Origin: Speluncibacter jeojiensis
GTDB taxonomy: Bacteria > Actinomycetota > Actinomycetes > Mycobacteriales > Mycobacteriaceae
Assembly (NCBI RefSeq): GCF_029589495.1
Contig: NZ_JAAIVF010000003.1
Coordinates: 372,001-436,000, forward strand
Direction: 5' to 3'
DNA length: 64,000 bases
The notes under the pieces were generated by a model that worked only from the letters and a program-made list of their open reading frames with translations, was not told the DNA's origin and did not search any database. Shown here in pieces: positions 18,285 to 25,372 of the stretch. The position numbers and the translations under genes were made by a program. Position 1 is the stretch's first letter. Each line of letters begins with the position of its first letter.

Positions 18285-18899
18285 TCACCCGGCGGCGACG
18301 GCTTCGAAGGAGCGGCGCAGGAGTTCGGCCGCGTCCGCATCCTCGGACTCGGCCCAGGCGGCCAGCGCGGTGTCGAAGCAGGCCAGTGCCACCTGCACGA
18401 GCGTCCGCGCCCGCAGTGCCGCATCGTCGCCGTCGAGGCGTTCCCGCACCACGGGGACGAGCATGTCCGCCCAACCCAGATGCTTCTCGAGGTTGCGCGC
18501 ACGCAGCGACGCGGTGCTGGTGAGCACCCGCATGGTCCGCTTGCTGCGCTGCACGTCCTCGTCGCCGCGCGATCGGGCCAGCAGGGATTCGAACGCGCAG
18601 CGCAACGACACCAGCGCAGGCTCGTCGACCGGCCGTGCGACGAGCGCGTCCCGCACGATCGCGCCCCATCGGGCGACGTCGCCGATGACCGCGTCCTCCT
18701 TGGCCGGGAAGTAGCGATGGAAACTGCGGGCGGAGATGCCCACCGCGGCGGCGATCTGCTCGACCGTGACCGAGTCGAAACCGTGCTCGGCGAACAGGTC
18801 GACCGCCACCGCGGAGATGCGCGCCCGCACGGCCTCCCGGGTGATGTCGCGCAGCCCCGAGGCCGGGATCGAGGGTTTTCCCACGGCGGCAGCATACAT
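18285..18899 (-). CDS. TetR-family transcriptional regulator
   Basis: The 204-residue protein has a TetR DNA-binding domain at about residues 18-65: REAVRARISAVAVDLFAEHGFDSVTVEQIAAAVGIS followed by the recognition helix SARSFHRYFPAKED. The C-terminal ligand domain is Ala/Leu-rich and not diagnostic. The open frame continues upstream to 19169, but that part overlaps the divergent gene. The ATG at 18897-18899 gives a normal TetR N-terminus. Its start is 59 bp from a divergent aldo-keto reductase gene and 10 bp from an inverted repeat, the standard layout for autoregulation and control of the neighbour. Confidence 0.9.
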   Translation of the reverse strand: MYAAAVGKPSIPASGLRDITREAVRARISAVAVDLFAEHGFDSVTVEQIAAAVGISARSFHRYFPAKEDAVIGDVARWGAIVRDALVARPVDEPALVSLRCAFESLLARSRGDEDVQRSKRTMRVLTSTASLRARNLEKHLGWADMLVPVVRERLDGDDAALRARTLVQVALACFDTALAAWAESEDADAAELLRRSFEAVAAG

Positions 18900-18900
18900 G

Positions 18901-18923
18901 GACAAGGTTGTCAGCCTCTGACA
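18901..18923. promoter_or_regulatory. Candidate TetR operator, two overlapping inverted repeats
   Basis: GACAA-GG-TTGTC (18901-18912) and TGTCAG-CCT-CTGACA (18909-18923) are both perfect inverted repeats. They overlap in the 59-bp gap between the TetR gene and the aldo-keto reductase gene. This is the expected site for binding of the neighbouring regulator and would block both promoters. Confidence 0.55.
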
Positions 18924-18958
18924 TATTGGTCGACATCCGACGCCACGAAGGGACGACC

Positions 18959-19894
18959 ATGGAATCACGCACGCTCGGCTCGCAGGGTTTGACCGTCTCC
19001 GCCCTCGGCTATGGATCGATGGGCACGGCGGTCGGCTACGGTCCGGTCGACGACGCCGAATCGATCGACGCGATCCGCCGGGCACACGAACTCGGCGTGA
19101 CGCTGTTCGACACCGCCGAGATGTACGGCTGGGGCAAGGGCGAGCGGTTGCTCGGCCGCGCTTTGGCACCGCTGCGCGACGACGTCGTCATCGCGACGAA
19201 GTTCGGGTTGACCCGCTCGTTCGGATCCGACTCGCGCCCCGAACACATCCGCGAGGTCGTCGACGCGAGCCTGCGCAATCTCGGCATCGACACGATCGAC
19301 GTGCTCTACCAGCACCGCCCGGATCCGAACGTGCCCATCGAGGACGTGGTCGGCACCATGAAGGAGTTCGTCGAGTCCGGCAAGGTCAGGTTTCTGGGGC
19401 TGTCCGAGGCCGACGAGGCCACGATCCGCGCCGCCCATGCGGTGCATCCGATCTCGGTGTTGCAGAGCGAGTACTCGATCTTCGCCCGCGAGGTCGAACC
19501 CCTCCTCCCCGTCCTGGAGGACCTGGGCATCGGTTTCGTCGCCTACTCGCCGCTGGCACGGGGCTTCCTCAGTGGTGCGGTCGTCTCCCGCGACGGCTAC
19601 GAGGCGAACGACTTCCGCCGGCACGTCCCGTGGTGGGCGCCGGAGAACTTCGGCGGCAACCGGGCGATCGTCGGTGAACTCACCGACCTCGCCACACGCA
19701 AGGGCGCGACCCTGGCCCAGCTGTCACTGGCGTGGCTGCTGGCCCGCGGCGGCGACATCGTCCCGATCCCGGGTTCGCGCAACCCGCTGCGGGTCGAGCA
19801 GAACCTCGCGGCAGCCGATCTGACACTGACCGCCGCGGACCTGGCCGCCATCGATCGCATCGCCCCCGACGGCGGGATCGGCGGGCGCGGCTAA
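18959..19894 (+). CDS. Aldo-keto reductase
   Basis: A 311-residue NADPH-dependent (beta/alpha)8-barrel oxidoreductase of the AKR superfamily. The catalytic tetrad is visible: Asp and Tyr in LFDTAEMYG, Lys in VIATKFG and His in LYQHRPDP. The C-terminal cofactor site is PIPGSRNPLRVEQN. It resembles the YajO/AKR13-like group that reduces aldehydes and ketones; the substrate is unknown. The ATG at 18959 has GAAGGGA upstream. It is divergent from the TetR gene and convergent with trmD (9-bp gap). Confidence 0.92.
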   Translation: MESRTLGSQGLTVSALGYGSMGTAVGYGPVDDAESIDAIRRAHELGVTLFDTAEMYGWGKGERLLGRALAPLRDDVVIATKFGLTRSFGSDSRPEHIREVVDASLRNLGIDTIDVLYQHRPDPNVPIEDVVGTMKEFVESGKVRFLGLSEADEATIRAAHAVHPISVLQSEYSIFAREVEPLLPVLEDLGIGFVAYSPLARGFLSGAVVSRDGYEANDFRRHVPWWAPENFGGNRAIVGELTDLATRKGATLAQLSLAWLLARGGDIVPIPGSRNPLRVEQNLAAADLTLTAADLAAIDRIAPDGGIGGRG

Positions 19895-19903
19895 CGAAGG
19901 CGT

Positions 19904-20623
19904 TCAGTGCTCGAGCATCGCCCGCTCGCCCGCGCTCAACTCCACGTGTGCGAGCAGGTCGGGCCGGCGTTCGGCGGTGCGCGCCAACGCCTGTTCGCGC
20001 CGCCAGGCGGCGACCTTGCCGTGGTCGCCGGAGAGCAGCACGTCGGGGACATCAAGGTCCCGCCAGGTGGCGGGCCGGGTGTAACTGGGGCCCTCCAGGA
20101 GCCCGTCGGAGAACGAATCCTCTTGGTGGGATTGCTGATTGCCGAGCACGCCGGGCAGCAACCGGACCACCGCCTCGGCCATGACCAGCACCGCGGCCTC
20201 GCCGCCGATCAGCACGTAGTCGCCGATCGAGACCTCCTCGACCCGCACTCGGCGGGCGGCGTCGTCGAAGACCCGCTGGTCGATCCCCTCGTAGCGCCCG
20301 CAGGCGAAGACGAGGTGCCGCTCGCCGGACCAGCGGTGGGCGTCGGCCTGGGTGAACGGCCGTCCGGCCGGGGTGGGCACGACCAGCAGCGCGTCGTCGG
20401 GGCACACCTCGTCGAGCGCGGGTCCCCAGATCGACGGCTTCATGACCATGCCGGGTCCGCCGCCGTAGGGGGAATCGTCGACGGCCTTGTGCACGTCATG
20501 GGTCCACTCGCGCAGGTCGTGCACGCCCACCGAGACGAGCCCCTTGTCGATTGCCTTGCCCAGCAAGGCAGTTCGCAGCGGCGCGAGGTACTCGGGAAAG
20601 ATGGTGATGACGTCCAGGCGCAC
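19904..20623 (-). CDS. trmD: tRNA (guanine-37-N1)-methyltransferase
   Basis: TrmD adds m1G37 next to the anticodon and prevents frameshifting. The 239-residue protein has the SPOUT trefoil-knot fold. The N-terminus is MRLDVITIFPEYL, the conserved segment is DDSPYGGGPGMVMKP, the S-adenosylmethionine knot includes CGRYEGIDQR and SIGDYVLIGGE, and the tRNA-binding end has SYTRPATWR and VLLSGDHGKVAAWR. The start is GTG two bases after the rimM stop, so it is coupled to rimM. Confidence 0.97.
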   Translation of the reverse strand: MRLDVITIFPEYLAPLRTALLGKAIDKGLVSVGVHDLREWTHDVHKAVDDSPYGGGPGMVMKPSIWGPALDEVCPDDALLVVPTPAGRPFTQADAHRWSGERHLVFACGRYEGIDQRVFDDAARRVRVEEVSIGDYVLIGGEAAVLVMAEAVVRLLPGVLGNQQSHQEDSFSDGLLEGPSYTRPATWRDLDVPDVLLSGDHGKVAAWRREQALARTAERRPDLLAHVELSAGERAMLEH

Positions 20624-20625
20624 GG

Positions 20626-21153
20626 CTACTCCGGATTCAGCAGGCCCTCGGGCGGGTCGATCGTGACGGTGCCGTCCGCGAGCGACACCGCGGTGACGAT
20701 CGCGGCGACGAACGGCACCAGGATCTCGCCGCTGTCCTGACCGGCGGGCCGGATGGAGAGCAGCTCACCTGCCGCGGAGTGCAACACCTCGACGACCGTG
20801 CCGACCTGCTCACCCCCGACGGTCCACGCGACCAGACCCTCGAGCTCGTGATCGTAGAACTCGTCTTCCTCGTCCGACGGCGGCAGGTCGGCGCTGTCGA
20901 CGACGAACAGCGTCCCGCGCAGCGCATCGGCGGTGTCGCGGTCGGCGATCCCTTCCAGACGCAGCAGAAGCCGCCCGGAGTGCTCCCGGGCGGCTTCGAC
21001 CGTGTAACTGGATGCCTTGCTCTCGCGGGGCTTGTGGCCACGCAGCTGTGTGCCGACCGCGAACCGCTGCTCCGGCTCGTCCGTACGGACCTCGACGACG
21101 AGCTCGCCGCGGATCCCGTGCGACTTCACGACCCGCCCGACAACCAGTTCCAT
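20626..21153 (-). CDS. rimM: Ribosome maturation factor RimM
   Basis: RimM helps fold the 16S 3' domain and binds S19. The 175-residue protein has the N-terminal RimM barrel ([19 protein letters not shown]) and a C-terminal PRC-barrel ([18 protein letters not shown] through [14 protein letters not shown]). It lies between khpA and trmD in the conserved rpsP-khpA-rimM-trmD operon, with six bases to khpA and two to trmD. Confidence 0.96.
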   Translation of the reverse strand: MELVVGRVVKSHGIRGELVVEVRTDEPEQRFAVGTQLRGHKPRESKASSYTVEAAREHSGRLLLRLEGIADRDTADALRGTLFVVDSADLPPSDEEDEFYDHELEGLVAWTVGGEQVGTVVEVLHSAAGELLSIRPAGQDSGEILVPFVAAIVTAVSLADGTVTIDPPEGLLNPE

Positions 21154-21159
21154 GCGGGA

Positions 21160-21402
21160 CTACAGGTCGGTGTCGACGACGTCGACCCGGATGCCACGGC
21201 CACCGATGCCGGTGACGACGGTGCGCAGCGCGGTCGCGGTGCGTCCGCCCCGGCCGATCACCTTGCCGAGATCATCGGGGTTGACGTGCACCTCGACGGT
21301 CCGGCCGCGACGGTTGGTGATCAGATCGACCCGGACGTCGTCGGGGTTGGCCACGATACCGCGGACCAGGTGCTCGACGGCGTCGGCGACGACGGCACTC
21401 AT
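21160..21402 (-). CDS. khpA: KhpA-type KH-domain RNA-binding protein
   Basis: An 80-residue protein made of one KH domain, with the GxxG loop in GKVIGRGGRTATALR. KhpA works with KhpB as a small RNA-binding pair. The ATG overlaps the stop of rpsP in TAATG, indicating coupled translation within the ribosomal operon. Confidence 0.95.
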   Translation of the reverse strand: MSAVVADAVEHLVRGIVANPDDVRVDLITNRRGRTVEVHVNPDDLGKVIGRGGRTATALRTVVTGIGGRGIRVDVVDTDL

Positions 21403-21836
21403 TACTCGCCGGCCTCGGCAGCGGGGGCCTCGGCGGCCTCTTCCTTGGCGGCCTTCTTCTTCTTGGGGGTGATCGCCTCGGAGACCGGCTCGTTCTCGGC
21501 CTGCGCGAGAGCGGCGTTGAACAGGTCGAGCTTGCTGGCCTTGGGCTCCTTGACCTTCAGCGTGCCCTCGGCGCCCGGCAGGCCCTTGAACTTCTGCCAG
21601 TCACCGGTGATCTTGAGCAGGTTCAGGACCGGCTCGGTGGGCTGGGCGCCGACGCCGAGCCAGTACTGGGCGCGCTCCGAATCGACCTCGATCAGCGAGG
21701 GCTCTTCCTTCGGGTGGTACTTGCCGATGGTCTCGATGGCGCGGCCGTTGCGGCGGGTACGCGAGTCGGCGATCACGATGCGGTACTGCGGGTTGCGGAT
21801 CTTGCCGAGCCGGGTGAGCTTGATCTTGACAGCCAT
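21402..21836 (-). CDS. rpsP: 30S ribosomal protein S16
   Basis: S16 is an early assembly protein of the small subunit. The first 80 residues are the S16 domain ([40 protein letters not shown]). The C-terminus adds about 60 residues, Lys/Ala/Glu-rich ([22 protein letters not shown]), a known actinobacterial extension. It is the first gene of rpsP-khpA-rimM-trmD, preceded by a promoter-like element and an AAGGAGAAG ribosome site. Confidence 0.97.
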   Translation of the reverse strand: MAVKIKLTRLGKIRNPQYRIVIADSRTRRNGRAIETIGKYHPKEEPSLIEVDSERAQYWLGVGAQPTEPVLNLLKITGDWQKFKGLPGAEGTLKVKEPKASKLDLFNAALAQAENEPVSEAITPKKKKAAKEEAAEAPAAEAGE

Positions 21837-21954
21837 GAGCTGCGTTCTTCTCCTTGTGTCACGTGCAATTCAGCGACGCACGCTTCTCGTGCGCCCGGTT
21901 TTGCCTCGAGCCTGTGACCGTCGCGCGGGCGTACCCGGATGCGACGACAGCGGA

Positions 21955-21989
21955 CCATTCTGCCAGAACCGTCGCCACAGGCGGAAATC
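21955..21989 (-). promoter_or_regulatory. Candidate promoter of the rpsP operon
   Basis: GATTTCC (21983-21989) and CTGGCAGAATGG (21955-21966) on the minus strand are 16 bases apart, as at the rplS promoter. The element lies 119 bases before the rpsP start codon. Confidence 0.55.
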
Positions 21990-22033
21990 GACGATCCGGG
22001 CGGCAGTGGCCGGACGGGGACGAACCCCGGGGG

Positions 22034-22552
22034 TCAGGCGCGGTTGCCGCGCAGCATCGACACGAAACCGGCGGCGCCGGCGGCCGCGGCACCGAGCGCG
22101 ACCCCGCGCATCCACGGACGGTTGAGCCGATCACCGGTAGCCGCGTCCAGCGAGAACTTACCCGGTCCGGCGATGCCGATGGCGGTGCCGGTCAGCGCCA
22201 GCAGCGCGGGGAACTCGAAGCCGCCGTTGGAGGCGAAGAACCCGTTGGGCGCGTGCACGGCGGTCGCGACCGCCATGGTGCCGAGCGTGGCCGCCGCGGC
22301 GGCCGGAGTGGCACCGCCGGCGATCATCAGCGCGCCGCCGCCGATCTCGGTGGCCGCGGCCAGGCGTGCGTGCTGCTTGCCGTTGGTGAATCCCATCGTC
22401 TCGAAACCGGCGCCCGCACGTTCGAGCCCCGGGCCGCCGAACGCACCGAACATCTTCTGCGCGCCGTGCGCGATGAGCGTGCCACCGACGCCGGCGCGCA
22501 GGGCCAGGACGGCGAAGTCGCGAGCGGTGGTCCGACCGGAGGTGGTGGCCAT
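22034..22552 (-). CDS. DoxX-family membrane protein
   Basis: A 172-residue protein of the DoxX family, with four hydrophobic segments and the family opening LRAGVGGTLIAHGAQKMFGAFGGPG. DoxX proteins are linked to redox or thiol stress in mycobacteria, where one forms a membrane complex with superoxide dismutase and a thiosulfate sulfurtransferase; that is family knowledge, not visible here. I chose the ATG at 22550-22552, with GGGAG eight bases upstream. The frame stays open upstream into the amidohydrolase antisense region, which is not credible. An AT-rich 30-base spacer separates it from the upstream gene. Confidence 0.88.
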   Translation of the reverse strand: MATTSGRTTARDFAVLALRAGVGGTLIAHGAQKMFGAFGGPGLERAGAGFETMGFTNGKQHARLAAATEIGGGALMIAGGATPAAAAATLGTMAVATAVHAPNGFFASNGGFEFPALLALTGTAIGIAGPGKFSLDAATGDRLNRPWMRGVALGAAAAGAAGFVSMLRGNRA

Positions 22553-22584
22553 GAGAATCTCCCAGCTATTGATTGAATATTGGA

Positions 22585-23706
22585 TTAAATGCCAGCGTAG
22601 GCGACCGCAGCCGTGGCCGTCCCCGCGCCCCCGATGACACGACCGCGCAGCACCACCACGTCCGGGTGGGCGAGCACGTCCGGACCGCCGCGCGGATCCC
22701 GGTCGTACACCAGCAGATCGGCGGGTGCGCCGTGCTCGAGACCGCGATGACCGAGCCACCGACGGGCCTCCCAGCACGCCGCCCCGAGCGCCTCGGTGGG
22801 GGTCAAGCCCGCCGTGGTCAGCTCCGCGACCTCGTCGGCGATGCGGCCGTGCCGGATCGACCCGCCGGCGTCGGTGCCCGCGTAGATCGCCACCCCGGCC
22901 GCGTGCGCGGCGCGGATCGTCTCGTATCGCCGGGCGTGCAGGTCGCGCATGTGCGCCGCGTAGACCGGGAATCGGTGAGCCGAGTCCGCGATCTCCGGGA
23001 ACGTGGCGATGTTGACGAGGGTCGGGACCAGCGCGACCGACCGTTCCACCATCATCTCGACGGTCTCGGCGGTCAGGCCGGTGCCGTGCTCGATGCAGTC
23101 GATGCCCGCCTCGATCAGACCGGGCAGCGCGTCCTCGCCGAACACGTGCGCGGTGACCCGGGCGCCCTCCCGGTGGGCGGCGCCGATCGCCTCCTTGAGT
23201 ACGTCGTCGCTCCACAGCGGGCACAGGTCGCCGACCGACCGGTCGATCCAATCGCCGACGAGCTTGACCCAACCGTCGCCGCGGCGCGCCTGCTCGGCGA
23301 CCACCTCGGGCAGCTGCGACTCGTCCTCGACGTCGATCGGCAGGTCACGGATGTACCGCTTGGGGCGGGCGATGTGCCGCCCGGCGCGGATGATCCGCGG
23401 CAGCTCCGGGTGGTCGTCGACGAACCGGTTGTCGACCGGCGACCCGGCGTCGCGGATCAGCAGGACCCCACGGTCACGCTCGACCCGCGCCTGCACGGTC
23501 ATCCCGTCGGCGTCCTCGTGGCCGCCGCCGTAGCGGATGCCGACGTGGCAGTGCGCGTCGACCAGCCCGGGCAGGACCCAACCGCCCTCGGCGATCGTCT
23601 CCGCGCCGGCCACCGGTTCCGTGGAGACGACTCCCCCGTCGATCCACAGCTCGATCGGCTGCTCGTCGGGCAGGCTCCGGCCCACGACCCGCATCGGCGT
23701 GCCCAT
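22585..23706 (-). CDS. Metal-dependent amidohydrolase
   Basis: A 373-residue amidohydrolase-superfamily enzyme. The metal ligands are visible in order: HxH in DAHCHVG, Lys in GWVKLVGDW, His in VTAHVFGE, His in CIEHGTG and Asp in YAGTDAGGS. The C-terminal strand returns to the small composite domain (GAPADLLVYDRDPRGG). It resembles prolidase- or imidazolonepropionase-like members; the substrate is unknown. M. tuberculosis has a similar gene (Rv2915c) beside ffh. It starts three bases after the ffh stop on the same strand and is likely co-transcribed. Confidence 0.9.
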   Translation of the reverse strand: MGTPMRVVGRSLPDEQPIELWIDGGVVSTEPVAGAETIAEGGWVLPGLVDAHCHVGIRYGGGHEDADGMTVQARVERDRGVLLIRDAGSPVDNRFVDDHPELPRIIRAGRHIARPKRYIRDLPIDVEDESQLPEVVAEQARRGDGWVKLVGDWIDRSVGDLCPLWSDDVLKEAIGAAHREGARVTAHVFGEDALPGLIEAGIDCIEHGTGLTAETVEMMVERSVALVPTLVNIATFPEIADSAHRFPVYAAHMRDLHARRYETIRAAHAAGVAIYAGTDAGGSIRHGRIADEVAELTTAGLTPTEALGAACWEARRWLGHRGLEHGAPADLLVYDRDPRGGPDVLAHPDVVVLRGRVIGGAGTATAAVAYAGI

Positions 23707-23709
23707 GGC

Positions 23710-25266
23710 CTACTTCTTCGGCAGCTTGAGTTGCGACAGGTCGATGCCCTCGAGCCCGGGCGGCAGCTGGTCCAGCCCGGCGGGCATGTTCGACAGGTCG
23801 GGCATCCCGGCCGGCAGACCCCCGGGGAACCCGCCGGGGAAGCCGCCGCGCATCTTCGGCTGGGTCGGCCCCTTGCCGCCCTTCTTGCCCTTCTTGCCCT
23901 TCTTCGAGCGCTGGTTCTTGCGGGCACCGGGCAGGCCCATGCGGCCGGCCATCGACGACATCATCTTGCGCGCCTCGAAGAACCGGTCGACGAGCTGGTT
24001 GACGTCGGAGACCTTCACGCCGGAGCCGTTGGCGATGCGCAGCCGCCGCGAGGCGTTGATGATCTTCGGGTTGGCGCGCTCGGCAGGGGTCATGCCGCGG
24101 ATGATCGCCTGGACCCGGTCGAGCTGCTTCTCGTCGATCTGGCCGATGGCGTCCTTCATCTGGCCGGCACCCGGCAGCATGCCGAGCAGGTTCGCGATCG
24201 GGCCCATCTTGCGGATCGCCATCATCTGCTCGAGGAAGTCCTCGAGCGTCAGCTCACCGCTGCCGATCTTGGTGGCGGCCTCTTCGGCCTGCTTCGCGTC
24301 GAAGACCTGCTCGGCCTGCTCGATGAGCGTGAGCACGTCGCCCATGCCGAGGATGCGGCTGGCCATCCGCTCGGGGTGGAAGACGTCGAAGTCGTCGAGC
24401 TTCTCGCCGGTGGACGCGAACAGGATCGGCTGGCCGGTCACCTCGCGCACGCTCAGCGCCGCGCCGCCGCGGGCGTCGCCGTCGAGCTTGGTCAGGACCA
24501 CGCCGGTGAAGCCGACCCCGGCGCGGAACGCGTCGGCCGTCGCGACCGCGTCCTGACCGATCATCGCGTCGAGGACGAACAGCACCTCGTCGGGCGAGAT
24601 CGCGTCGCGGATGTCCGCGGCCTGCTGCATCAGCGCCTCGTCGACGCCGAGACGGCCCGCGGTGTCGACCACGACCACGTCGTGCTGACGCGCCTTGGCC
24701 TCCTCGATGCCGGCGCGCGCGACCGCGACCGGGTCGCCGACACCGGCGCCCTCGGCCTCCCCGGCGGTGGTCGCGCCGGGATGCGGCGCGAACACCGGCA
24801 CGCCGGCGCGCTCGCCGACGACCTTGAGCTGGGTGACCGCGTTCGGGCGCTGCAGGTCGCAGGCGACGAGCAGCGGGGTGTGGCCCTGCCCGCGCAGCCA
24901 CTGGGCGAGCTTGCCCGCCAGCGTGGTCTTACCGGCACCCTGCAGACCCGCGAGCATGATCACGGTCGGCGGGGTCTTCGCGAACTGGATGCGGCGCGTC
25001 TCGCCGCCAAGGATCCCGACCAGTTCCTCGTTGACGACCTTGACGACCTGTTGGGCCGGGTTCAGTGCCGCGGAGACCTCCGCCCCCTTGGCCCGCTCCT
25101 TGATCCGTGCGATGAATGTGCGCACGACCGGCAGCGCGACGTCGGCCTCGAGCAGTGCGAGGCGGATCTCGCGGCACGTGGCGTCCACATCTGCCGGGGA
25201 CAGCCGACCCTTGCCGCGAAGGTCCTTCAGGGTCGCGGTCAACCTGTCGGAGAGGGATTCGAACAC
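23710..25266 (-). CDS. ffh: Signal recognition particle protein Ffh
   Basis: Ffh binds signal sequences and 4.5S RNA and docks with FtsY. The 518-residue protein has the N domain, the GTPase G domain (GLQGAGKTTLAGKL; DTAGRLGVDE; TKLDGDARGG) and the Met-rich M domain (FLEQMMAIRKMGPIANLLGMLPG). A Lys-rich stretch (RKNQRSKKGKKGKK) and a Gly/Pro/Met tail follow. The GTG start gives the classic VFESLSDRLTATLKDLRGKG N-terminus and has GGGAGT upstream. FtsY is encoded 26 kb away on the same strand. Confidence 0.97.
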   Translation of the reverse strand: MFESLSDRLTATLKDLRGKGRLSPADVDATCREIRLALLEADVALPVVRTFIARIKERAKGAEVSAALNPAQQVVKVVNEELVGILGGETRRIQFAKTPPTVIMLAGLQGAGKTTLAGKLAQWLRGQGHTPLLVACDLQRPNAVTQLKVVGERAGVPVFAPHPGATTAGEAEGAGVGDPVAVARAGIEEAKARQHDVVVVDTAGRLGVDEALMQQAADIRDAISPDEVLFVLDAMIGQDAVATADAFRAGVGFTGVVLTKLDGDARGGAALSVREVTGQPILFASTGEKLDDFDVFHPERMASRILGMGDVLTLIEQAEQVFDAKQAEEAATKIGSGELTLEDFLEQMMAIRKMGPIANLLGMLPGAGQMKDAIGQIDEKQLDRVQAIIRGMTPAERANPKIINASRRLRIANGSGVKVSDVNQLVDRFFEARKMMSSMAGRMGLPGARKNQRSKKGKKGKKGGKGPTQPKMRGGFPGGFPGGLPAGMPDLSNMPAGLDQLPPGLEGIDLSQLKLPKK

Positions 25267-25356
25267 CGAGTGACTCCCGTTGGTTCATATGGTTCTGGTG
25301 CGGAGGCTCCGCCGGCCCGCGCGCGTCGCGGCCGAATCCAGCCTAACCGCAGGACG

Positions 25357-25372
25357 GACCGGCACCCCGGTC
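25357..25372 (-). terminator. Short hairpin at the end of glnD
   Basis: GACCGG (25357-25362) and CCGGTC (25367-25372) form a six-base stem with a four-base loop at the glnD stop codon, in the 104-bp gap before ffh. It is a weak terminator candidate with no T-run. Confidence 0.3.
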
